Shown: piece by piece, positions 23,501 through 35,500 of the stretch
Numbering within the stretch: the stretch's first letter is position 1
Layout of the letters: every line of letters begins with the position of its first letter
Assembly (NCBI RefSeq): GCF_949987515.2
Contig: NC_082691.1
Span: forward strand, 61,573,740 to 61,637,739
Reading direction: 5' to 3'
Source: Delphinus delphis
Taxonomy: Eukaryota > Chordata > Mammalia > Artiodactyla > Delphinidae
DNA: 64,000 bases
Notes under the pieces: model-generated
What the model saw: only the letters and a program-made list of their open reading frames with translations
The model's database searches: none
Told to the model about the DNA's origin: nothing
Made by a program: the position numbers and the translations under genes

Positions 23501-26500
23501 TGCCTGAGGAAGTTTACCACATAGGGCTAAAACTCCATTTGCTAGCTCCCTCCATTTGCTGGTAGTGATAAATACTGCCTTTTGCATGAATTAAATAAAG
23601 TCCATGCGATTAAAGTGGCAGTCAAACCTGGGACTTCCCACAACATTTCCCACGCAGGAGCCAGTGGGGCCCAGCCACCAGGGCATCTACGATGGAGGCT
23701 CTCTGTGGCCTCTGCCCCACAGCTTGCGCCAGCAGTCCTTTGGCTAGATGGATGTACGAAAAGACCAGCAGGCGCTCCTGTACACAGAGCAGGCTGCATA
23801 CGCACACCCGTGTGCATCCGTCTCTACTCACCCAACTTCAAAGATGGATTTGCTGTTCTTCACAGCCAGGGCGAGACACTTTCCTCCTTCGCTTGTTATT
23901 TTGTTTTTTCCCAGTCTGCAGAGAGAGTTGTGCACACGTCAGCTACAGCTATGAGGGGACTCCAGCATCAGCCACCCTCGTCCTTGGCACAGAGCCCCTC
24001 TGGCCCCTCCTAGGAGGGGTGGTCTTTCTCCTGGGACCTACAGCAGCCCTCCCTGGGCGTCCTCTCAGGGAGGGGCCCAAAGCCCTGAAGAAAGCCAGTC
24101 GTGATTCCTCTCCAGGTGGTCACAATCTCTGCAGAGACTCAGGGACCCAAGTTCCCCCGGAGGTTCTTTAAATGACCTCTGAGCATCACTCATTTCCATC
24201 AGCAGACCAGAAGGTTCCCACTTCAACTGCAAATGGTCAAGGGGTAGGTTACCATCACCAGGCTCCTCCAAGGCTGGTGCTCTGACACCTTTGGCAGGAC
24301 ATTCCTGTGACACAGCCAGGGATCAGGCTCTCATCTGCAATGTTATGGCCTGAAAGTTTGCCTCCCCCTACCCCTACCAGAATCCATATGTTGAAATCCT
24401 AACCCCTAAGTGATGGTGCTAGGAGGTGGAACCTTTGGGAAGTGATAAAGTCACTCATCACAGCCCTCACAAATGGGATTAGTGACTTAGGAGTGAAGTC
24501 CAAGAAAGCTCCCTTTCCCCTTTTTCCACCACCACGTGAGGACACAGTGAGAAGGCACCATCTAAGAACAAGGCATTGGGCCCTCACCAGGCACCTAATC
24601 TGCTGGTGCCTCGATCCTAAGGTTCCCCAGCCTCCAGAATGGTCAGAAATAAATCTCTGGTGTTTATAAGCAACCTCGTTTATGGTATTTTGTTACAGAA
24701 GCCAAAATGGACAAAGACAATGTGGGACTTCCTCAGGGGAAAACGATCTCCAGAAAGGGTGATAGTTGTGGCCTTTCTTCCCGTTAGGAGTTAATGAAAT
24801 CAAAATGCCACACTCTCGCCCCACCCATGGTAGGGGGCCCTTCCAAACACCAAGCCTCACCCACAGCTCACCTTCTACACACAGGTGTCCTGATTTGACC
24901 TGATTTGGCCCTGGGGCAAGCAGAAGGCAGCTCTAGGGTGGCATTTATTCTTTGCTTGAACGATGAAGGGTGACCAAGAGAAGCTACTGAAGACCCCGCT
25001 CGCTGTGCCCACCCCACTTACTTCAGGTGCGTGAGGCCTGTGCACTCATCCAGGATTCTGGCGATGTACGTGGCTCCGACATCGGTGATTTGGTTGTTGT
25101 ATAAGCTTTGAGAGAAAGCATGGCCGTGAGAATTTAGGACCCCATTTTTTAAAGTGAGTGGGGGCTGTCTGCTGACTTACAAAGTCTAGGTCAAAAGGAG
25201 AAAGGAAGGGCACGTGGAGGGCTGAGTTTGGGGCTGTGGGGTCTCAGGCTGGGTTCAAGGCCAACTCTGCACGTTCCCCAGCTTTATGACCTGGGGCAAG
25301 GTACCGAGCTTCTCTGTGCCTCAGTTTCTCCATGTGTAATACAGGGGTAAGAGTTACGGCTCCCTCGCAGGGTCGTTATGAGGATTGTATGAGATCATCC
25401 CAAGCCCTTGCGTGTAAGTGCTCGATAAATGGCAGTTGAGGGGTACTTTCAGATTAAGATCACGATTGGCATCTTAAGGGATAAAAGTTTCTAAGCGTTA
25501 GAACCAACTCAGTGTCTACCTTTTCGTCACTTTACACCAATTCAACAATAAGGCAGAAAGGAGTTGCAAGTGGTAAGGAGACAGGTTTCCAGTGTTCCAC
25601 AGTCATACAGAACTCCAGAGCCAAAAGGCAACCTGGGATTCAGGGCTTCAGTGTTCTCATGTGACAGCTGAGAAAACGGAGGCCCAAGGAAGCTGACGGG
25701 CTGGCTCCAGCTCAGAGAGTCAACGGCAGCCGTGGGGCTGGCGGGGCTGTGGCCCACAGTCTCTCCTGTCAAACCCCAAAACCCCAAAGACTCTGAAAAC
25801 CCAAACTTCTTCCTAACTATTTTGGCAACCGACGTGGAGCTGTTCATGGTCTTTATCCCAACTGGTTTGAATGTTTATACCTTTTGCTGCAGAAATGTTA
25901 AAGTATCTAAAAATGGGGTACTGCCCTAGATCCCACTGGTCATGTCACTGCTAGGTAGCACGGGCACTAATTTCTGATTCGTGTCTTGCCCCAAGGGCTC
26001 TGGATGACAGATCATGGACCCGCCATAGTGAAATCTACCACATGAACAGTATTCTCACGTCAATAAAACATACCCCCAGGAATTCTGTCATTACAGCAAT
26101 CAGTCCCCACCTGTAAAACTATCTGACTCTATTAGGATCCAAGTTATACAAGGGGGATGAGAAGGCTGAGGCTCAGTGAGGTTTCCTGGCTTGCTCAGAG
26201 CGGGCTGCTAGCCGAGCCAAAAGCAGGACCCAGGACTCCTGGCTCCCAATTCAGTGCTCTTCCTGGTACCCTGGGGCCATCAGTCTCAACCACCCGGTAA
26301 TCCATAGGAATGGCAACCTCCTGCTGCTCTGTACTCTTACCATGTAGCTGTCGCAGTGTTCTAGAGAAATACATACCCTAAAAATGTCAGAATTTTGTAT
26401 TTGGTCAGCTCTTCACACAGCACCTTCACCCCACTGTCGGTGATCTGGTTCACACTGAGTCTGAAAACAGCAAAGAAAGTTAAAAATCAGAGCGGCTGCT

Positions 26501-29500
26501 CACGGTGAAAGAGCATGAATTCCACAAGGATGCACAAGTCTATAGGCCCTGGAGTCTTCCCAGCTATAGATGTCCCCCCGAGAGAACTGGCCATAGCAGA
26601 CAGCCACACAGCCCCTACAGACCCTGGTCTTCACGGGGCTGAGAGACCCACGAGAACCAGTCCATTGGCAAGGCTACAGCACAGCCCTGATTCGACACAA
26701 GGGCAACAAGGGACACCTGAAGGACACGTGTGGACAGCCACCTCTGATATCCTGCATTTGCCGGTGGCCTATGTGTCAATGTGGCTCTCACTGCACAGCG
26801 GGGGGCCGTGGGATTTGGACATGTGTAGAGCTGCATTTAGTGGTCATAAGGCTGGGGGAGTGGACGCTCCACCATCTTGCAAGTGCAGCCAGAAATGTGA
26901 GGGGTCCTGCAAAAGGCAGGACAGTCCCCACAAGAACTGTCCCACCCAAAATGCCAAGAGCCTTTCCATCTGGAAATGCATGTGTGAAACCTGACTTGCC
27001 ACCTGAAAAGGTCAATCGAGGGACACAGCTCCTGAGGTGTGGTTCTGTGCGGGAAGTTCAACGGCAAGGGAGAAACAGCTGGATGAGGCAGGTCAGGGAG
27101 AGTGTGAGAGGTCCACACTCTCCCACTCCTCTTTAATGCAAATGCTGCTTCAGCAGGCCAGGCTTCAAGAGGGAGAGGGAAAAGAGGGCCTCAGGATGAT
27201 GGATATCTCCTGGACAAGGCCCAGCGTGTGCGGGGATTGCTCTTTGAAAGCCCTATACTAGCAGGATATTTTGATTTGGCTAAAATGCAAAACAATTTTT
27301 TTTACTACCAGGTACTCTCTATAAACAGACTACCCTGATCTTCTCAATTCTCCACCCCTTTATTTAGGTGAGTCTGAGGGACAGAGTAAGGCTCAGAGAT
27401 GGAGGAGCGTGAGGGATGAGCGAGGGTCAGGGGTGGGTGAAGGAACAGACCAGAGCTCAGCAATTTTTTTCTGTAAAGGGTCAGATAACAAATTTTTAAG
27501 CTCTGCAGGCCATCTGGTCTCTATTGCAACCACTCAGCTCTGCAGAGTGAAGCAGCCAATATATAAATAAATGAGTGTGACTGTATTCTAATAAAACTTT
27601 ATCTATAAACACAAGCCGTGGGCCAAACTGGGCCACTTATTACACACTGTCCTCTGTGATAAGTAAAAGGCTGAAGAGGTAAAAGCTTGATTTTTAGGCC
27701 AATCAAAATGATCACGTCAGACACCCTGAACCCCTCCACTCATGGTACCCACCTTGGTGCTGGGGCACAGTGTGTACATACGCTGCATGACTATCCCAGG
27801 GTGGCACAGCCAACTAGTCACTCCCAATATCTGTGCTTACTTAGAAAGAGAATCCCTCATTTTTTAGCTGGGCACATGTGCTTAGGTTCTGCCCAGTAAG
27901 ATCTAAGCAGAAGTCTCATTAGCAATAGCGGAGAAGTCTTCTTAAAAGAATGGGGTGTGTCCTAAACTTTAACTCAAAGATACATGTGCCCTTATGTTCA
28001 CAGCAGCACTAGTCACAATAGTCAAGACATGGAAACATAAAAGTCCATCAACACATGAACAGATAAAGATGTGGCACATATATACAATAGAATACTACTC
28101 AGCCATAAAAAAAATAATGCCATTTGCAGCAACATGGATGAACCTAGAGATTATCGTACTAAGTGAAGGAAGTCAGAAAGAGAAAGACAAATATCATATG
28201 ATATCACTTCCATGCAGAATCTAAAAAAAAACATACAAATGAACTTATTTACAAAAGAGAAACAGATTCACAGACTTCACAAACGAACTTACAGTTACCA
28301 AAGGGGAAAGGTGCGGGGGAGAGATGAATTGGGAGTTTGGGATTGACATATACACACTACCATATTTAAAACAGATAACCAACAAGGACCTACTGTATCG
28401 CACAGGGAACTCTGCTCAATATGCTGTAATAACCTAAATGGAAAAAGAATTTGAAAAAAACAGACACATGTATGTGTATCACTGAATCACTTTGCTGTAC
28501 ACCTGAAACTAACAACATTGTTAACTATACTCCAATATAAAAAAAAAAATGTGGTACATATATACAATGGAATACTACTCAGCCATGGAAAAGAATGAAA
28601 TAATGCCATTTGCAGCAATGTGGATGGACCTAGAGATTATCATACTAAGTGAAGTAAGAAAGAGAAACTCAAATACCATATAACATCACTTATATGTGGA
28701 ATCTAAAATATGACAGAAATGAACTTCTCTACAAAACAGAAACAGACTCACAGACATAGAGAACAGATTTGTGGCTGCCAAGGGTGGGGAAGGTAGGGAT
28801 GGACTGGGAGTTTGGGATTAGCAGATGCAAACTACTATATACAGAATGGATATACAACAAGGTCCTACTGTATAGCACAGGGAACTATATTCAATATCCT
28901 GTGATAAACCATAATGGAAAAGAATATGAAAAAGAATATATATGTATGTATAACTGAATCACTTTGCTGCACAGCAGGAATTAACACAACACTGTAAATC
29001 AACTGTACCGCAATAAAATTAATTTAAAAAAAAAGAATGGGGTGTGTCCTTTGCCCTTCCTTCTTCCTGGTGACTAGCATGTCAACTGAATGGCTGGAGC
29101 GTGAGCAGGCATTTTGGGCCAAGATATAGTAGTCAGGTACTGAGGACAGCAGAGCAGTAAGCAGGAGAGAGCCTGGGCTCTTGATGGTCATTGAGACCTC
29201 ACAGCAGCCCAGAACTGCCCTCCTTTAGATTTTTGCATGAGAGACAAATAAGTCTGTAACTTCTCTAAGCCACCAGTATTGTGAGTTTTCTCTAACAGCC
29301 AAAACTAATCCTCACTGATGCCCTCAGGGAGCTCAAAATGCTTCCTTAGGGTTGCCCATTTCTTCCTGCCTTCTCTTGTGCTGGTTTGGAGGCAAACCTG
29401 GGGACCACCATACTGGTGCAGAGCTTCCATCTTATGAAATGGTCACAGGGAGGCACTGAGTGTGAGGTTGCCTGAGGCTACAAACAGAGATGCTGGCTGA

Positions 29501-32500
29501 GAGCTCAGAAAATAGATTCCAGGCTTCCCAGTGCCCAGGCCGGGGCAGGTTTGGGCTCCCTACAGGCCCCCCATCCCCCCACAATGTATGCTCTGGCGTT
29601 TGTGTAACAGGTACCTGGAATCGGTTCCAAATCCCATCTGCTCTTCAGAAATGCATGAGCCAAGTAGTGGAGAACTGAAACCCCCGTAGGGATTTACAAG
29701 GTGTATTTAATACAGAAAATGCTAATAGAAGAAAGGAGGCTGGTTTTTCTTTCCTCTAAACCATCCAACAGGAAACGAATCGAGAGTCAGCATTCTTTAC
29801 TGAGATCCCCTGGCAGCTCAGGGCTGCCCGCTTTTTTCGTGGAAGTTAACTAAGGCTCATAAGCACAAAGTGTGCTGCTTCTCACCATGAAGCTTTCACG
29901 TGCCGGAAACATTGCACGGACTATCTCTGAGCCTCACATGAATCTCAAACGGTTCTTTACGATTCCGGCTCCACCATGGCCCACCTGTGTGACCTTGAGC
30001 CACTTAACTTCTCTGTGCCTCTGCTTCCTCGTTTGCCAAAATGGAGATGATAACAGTACCTACCTGATAGTGTTGTTAAAAGGATTAAACCAGGTAATAT
30101 TTTTAGTGCACTTCACCCATTCTCAATAAATGCTGATTGTTATTACTGTAATTGTTAGGATAGGAGAATCTCTCTTCCAGATGAGGACGCTGAAGCTCAA
30201 AGAGGTTAAGCAGCTTTTGCTCAAGGACACCCAGCTGGGGCCCATCCAGGTCCACCTGACTTCGAAGCTTTGCTCGTTACCCTCTGCCACCCTGAGACAG
30301 AGAAGCTCTGGATGTTCCCAGACCCCCGGCCATGAGTTCCAGGATAATCCAGGAGATCCCGCTCCACAGTGCCAGTCCTGGTGTCCCCTGAGCCCTGGTG
30401 GCCCCGCCAGCTGCTCCCGGAACCTGGAGGTCTCACCTGATGACGGTGAGGCGGCTGAAGCAGGGCTGCAGTTCCCGCACACCATAGTCATTGAGATTGT
30501 TGTTGTCCAGGTCGAGCGCAAGGCGCTTGGGGAAGTGGTGCAGGACGAAGGAGAGGGCGCTGCAGTCGGCCGAGCAGACGTTGCAGAAGGTCAGCTTGAG
30601 GTAGTTGGCGCAGATGCCCCTGGCCGCCAGCTGCCCCACCTTCTCGCTCTGCGTCTCATAGATGCAGCGCAGCATCCAGACGAAGGTGGGCATGGCCTGC
30701 ACCTGGCTGAATCCCCCAGACCGAACTCGGGGCAGGTGCTTCAGGTGGGAGCGCAGGCTGGCGAACAGGTAAGCCCACAGGGCCCTGCGCTTTCTCCGCA
30801 GGGTGGCGGCAGGCACCAGGTGCCGCAGGAGTTTCTGTTTGTCTTTGGATAGCAGCCCGCACAGGAAGAGGTTGGTGAAATGAAAGTGATCCTTGTTCTT
30901 AAAGGGGTCTTCCCCGGCCAGGCCGCGGCCCCTCAGGCACTGGATGGGTAGGAAGCGGGGATAGCAGGACGCAGCTGCTGCCTCCCCGTGAGGAGCCCAC
31001 TCCTGGAAGAAGCAGAGCAGCTCCCGAGTGCCCACCTTGTCGTCCACCACCAGAAAAAAGGCAGCAAAGAAGGCCTGGAGGGTGAGGTGGAAGAACTCAT
31101 AGGACTGCTGGTCCCCTTCGAGGCCCAGCTCCGGCACGGCCCGCAGGAAACCCAGCTGCAGGTCCCCCTCCTGCACCTCGGACGCCTGCACCTCCTCCTG
31201 GCTGAAGACGAAGAAGCTCTTCTCCATGCCCCGGTGAGCCACCTGGCCCAGCGAGTGCAGGGTGCCCCGGCCGGCGCGGAAGGTCTCCGTCTGGCTCCGC
31301 GTGTTCCGCTGCACCAGGCTGGTGGGCTGCGTCCTGTTCAGGTGGACCTCGGTGACCAGCAGGAAGACGTCGGTCAGCGTCACCGCGCGGTCGGGCAGCT
31401 GCAGGAGGCCGTCGAAGGTGTCGTAGAAGTGCTGGAAGCACCGGAAGATGATCCAGCAGAAGAGGGGCACGGCGCACAGGCTGAAGAGGTTGGCGTTGGC
31501 TTCCAGCTGATCCAGCAGGCGCTGGCGCACGGCGCGCTCGGGGAACATCCTCCCAGCGTAGGCGCGCAGGTGGCTGGGGGAGAAGCCGCGCAGGAGCACC
31601 TTCTTCCAGAGGAGATGCCGCGGGATCTCGACGCCCGTGCGGGCCGTGAGCAACTTGTGCGCCCCCTTGAGCAGCTTCCCGCTGAGCAGGTTGGCCAGCA
31701 GGACCAGGGGGTGGGCGGGCTCCCAGGGGGAGGAGGTGTCGGGCTCGCCGCTCAGGTCGAAGTCCGAGTGAAGCTCGTCCAGGCCGTCGAAGGTGAAGAG
31801 GGCCGTGTGCGGGAAGCGCAGCAGGAAGGCGAACACCTCCTCGGGGTCCTGCTCCGGGTAGCAGTAGTGCTTGAAGAGCAGGTCCTGCAGGCACAGCGAG
31901 GCGCTCTCCTTGAAGCAGCTGAAGGTGCGGCAGCGGAAGTGGAAGAAGAACCTGAGCTCAGCGTCCAGCTGGCCCGCGGCCCAGAGGCTCTGCAGCCGCT
32001 GCAGCAGCATGGACTTGCCCACGCCCGCGTCACCAAAGATGAAGATGGTCTCGCCCTGCTCGTTGAGGACCCCCGTGGAGGGGTCCAGGAGGCAGGCCAG
32101 GCTGCCCAGGCTGCCCAGGCTCTCGTTGCCGAAGTCGACCAGCTCCACGACAGTGTCCGTGTACATCTCCTCCAGCAGCAGCTCCTCCTTCTGGGCGTAG
32201 CACAGGACGAACTTGGAGTCGCGGCCCAGTTGCTGTCGCAGCTTCTGGCTGTATCTGCTCACTGCAGGGAGAGTGGCGCCAGGTGAGAGGTGGAAGTAGG
32301 TGGGGAGACAGAGACACAGGTGGAAAGTGCACCAAATAGGGAGGTCTCAGGCGGAGAAGCAAGCACACAGGAAAACAAACCCGCAGCCTGGACGCTCAGG
32401 CTAAGTGCGAGCACTCCTCAAGTACGAAGAGCCAGCGCTCCAGAATCTGCGGGCCCTTGGGCCTCCACCCCTCTGTCTGACCTCAGATTTGGCCGGCCAG

Positions 32501-35500
32501 CGGGGACAGAATCCAACTGGGATCAGTGTCAGAGACAGGCTCCCTACTCCTCTGCGCAAGCTGTCACTGAACTCCAGCTCAAAACTGAAGCCCCCTCAAA
32601 TGTGACGGCCAGACCACGTGGCCCTGCTGCCCCAGCCCAACCCCAGGGTCCTGCCCAGACAGCGCAAGCCAGTCCCCACTGAAACTTGTATCGTTGAGGA
32701 AGAAATTGCCCTAACCTTTCTTGTGCTTATGACACTGTTCTTAAAACAACAAGGAGTCTCATACAACCTAATGCCGAAACTTGTTGCGATGAGATACAAC
32801 AGCTGACGTTGATATGGACTAAAAAGGGGCTGTGCTTCACCGTAACTGAGTGAGCAAACTAAAGTGAAAACTGGCCTTCTTACACTACACAGGGCACAGA
32901 GGCCCTGGTTCTAAAGCTGAGGCCTGGGGATCACTGATGCTCAGCACGTGCCGCAGGGGGAGCCCTGGGCGTGCCCACGGGGAAGTACATGGGTTAATAT
33001 GCTGACATGGGGTAACATGCTGACGTACGTGCCATGCTCTCAGCAGAAACGAGCTACAAAATGAGCTTACTCCAGACAAAAAAAGGGTGTTCCAAAATTC
33101 CTTTAAATCGTTTTTGGGTCTTAATGATAATTCAATTAACAAAAATTGGACACACTTTGCACATTTCCAGATTCATCTACAACCCTTTCCCATCAACTTA
33201 GTCCCACTTGGTTGTCAGCTTAAAATTTGTGAAGTGAGTTCTATTTTTTTAGTTTTGGTAACGGAAAATTTACAGACTATAAATTCACCTATTTTACAGC
33301 AGGTATTGTTGTCAATGATTTTAGTAAGTTTACAGAGTTAACGCAAACATCACTAAAATCCAGGGGTACACTCTCGATCTCTGCCCCACCCCTGGCCCTA
33401 GGAAACTGCTGACCTGCTTCCCGTTTCTATAAATTTGCCTTTTCTGGACATTGATATCAATGGATTCATACAATATGTCATCTTTCACATCTGGCTTCTT
33501 GTAGAGTGAATTATACTTTCAAAGCTGTTACAGGAGCTGGGTAAAGGAGCCAGTGGAGAAGTCTTCTGCAAGAACTCTTCATCACAGGAATATTTTCCTC
33601 TTATCTTGGGGAAGGTAACAAAGTGAGGTGGGCAGGGGCAGTAACAGTAAGAAGCTAGCAGTGGCCGGCTGGTAACTGCAGAAGCAAGAGCTTGTCCCTG
33701 ACACTCTGTCTCTTGGTCTGGTTTCCCCTAAATACACACCTGACACTCTGGGACACTGTCCTTTGTTTCTGTTTTCAAGGTCAAACTGGATTCTTTAAAA
33801 CTCAGAGTTTGGAAGCTCAGTGCTGGTATGTTGCCAACAACTGTCTGGAAGTGGAGAGACCACAGGCACGGAAAGATGATTCCCTGGTCCCCAGACCAGA
33901 CTGTGGTCCCAATGTTGTGCTCTCTCAGCACCTTGAACTGCTGTTGTCCTTATCACCATTTGCAACTACACATTTGTGTCATTATTTACTGCCAGTCTCC
34001 TGCACTAACCTCTGAGGTCCCTGAGGGCAGGAACCGTAGCTGGGTCTGCTCCCTATTGTACCCCTGGCATCCAGCACACCCCGCCCTGGCACATGCCGAG
34101 TACATCATAAATACCTGCTGAACTAATCATTTAACTAAAAGGGGCCCATGGTGCTTTGGAAATAAGGACTGGCAGTCAGGGGTGATAGAAGAATTCTTTG
34201 CCTGGAATCAAATTTGGAAAGATCTTCAAGAAGGAAAGAAATGCAAACTTGAATTTGTACAACCACTAAAATGTCTAGATAGGTCAGAAAAGGAAGTCAG
34301 AAAGAGGTCAGAACAGAGGTCATTCCTACACTTCCATGGCTCCCTACGTAAATCAGGCCAGCTATCTGTGGTCAGTTCAATCACAGTTCCCTTGGCTGCA
34401 CTAGGGTGACAGGGACCAGCTCTCCTTTCTAAAAGGAACACAGCAGCCAAGCCTGCTGCCTGAGGCGGAAGGCAGGGCTGGTCAAGGCGGACCCCGCCTT
34501 TATCCCCTGCTGGACCCACACAGATAGCATTTCCAAGCCCCGGGGGCCTTGCTTGCTTGGTGGCTGCGGTCTCCCCGGGGGCTGACTCATACCTGGATCG
34601 GTGTTGACAACTGCTTTACTCTGAATGAGCTGGGAAGGGGAGAAGCTGATCTCCGACAGCCAAGGCCTGAGGTCCACGTAAGCGTCTGTGAGTCGCTGTA
34701 GCACATAGAGGAAGAACTCGGACACCTCCTCGCCCTTGCTCTGCACCAGGTCCAGAATTCTGCGGACCTAGTGCGGCACAAGCAGTAAGGTGTGAGCCGG
34801 CACTAGGGGTGTCTGCCCCCTGGAGAGGCTCCCACGCGGGGCTTTGAGCTCTTACTACAGCCTCGAGCTTGACCGTCCACCCAGCTGGTATGAGATGCTA
34901 CACGCCAAATGCCCAGGATCTGTAAAATGGACCGCCTGAGCAAGAAACAAACTGCACAGCTCTAGGAAACCAGAGGCTTCCAGGAGCCTAAAAATAGAAA
35001 GGTCAGACTCACAGCTAGAGCCGAGCGCCCCCCTGGAATTTCCCTTTCCCTCCTTTGCCCTCTTAAGCTAACACTTTTGCTCTCTGGGAATGAGTGCTGA
35101 GGGGGAGAAAGTTACCCGTTAGGCATAATGAGACGGGTGCTGGGCCACACAGCCAGGGGACAGCAGACCCCCGTGTAAGGGGTACCTTACAAAAGCTTTT
35201 CGTCTTATTAAAAATTCAGGGAAAAAACCCACAACAGTGTTCTACTGTGCTTTTCCCAGAAACCCTTCTGGTCTCTCCTAAGCCCAACAGGATCATGTTA
35301 CAAATGAGTTCTGTCACTCTTCTCCCCAAGAAGGAGGTTTTCCTCTTGCCATTCCCTTTTTCAGAAGATGACACAAAGCTAAAGTGAAACTAAGGGCTGT
35401 GAAGACTTCCCACAGTGGAGTGTGGAAGATTCTTTACCGTGGACCCAGGCTGGGATGCAGCCATTCCTCACCCAGAGGAATTCTCAGAGCCGTTCCCAGC

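Noticed and set aside
24341..24719. LTR as part of a full endogenous retrovirus
   Set aside because: No second LTR, primer-binding site or gag/pol sequence is adjacent; it is a solo MaLR LTR.
30130..30852. 240-codon plus-strand open frame across the end of the NOD1 large exon
   Set aside because: Half lies in a reverse MIR and intron, half antisense to coding sequence. No recognisable protein.
30988..32286. 432-codon open frame on the plus strand opposite the NOD1 NACHT exon
   Set aside because: It mirrors the GC-rich codon pattern of the real exon on the other strand. Its protein is low in complexity (Glu, Gln, Val, Leu, Gly runs) with no domain, and it is not conserved by any sign visible here.
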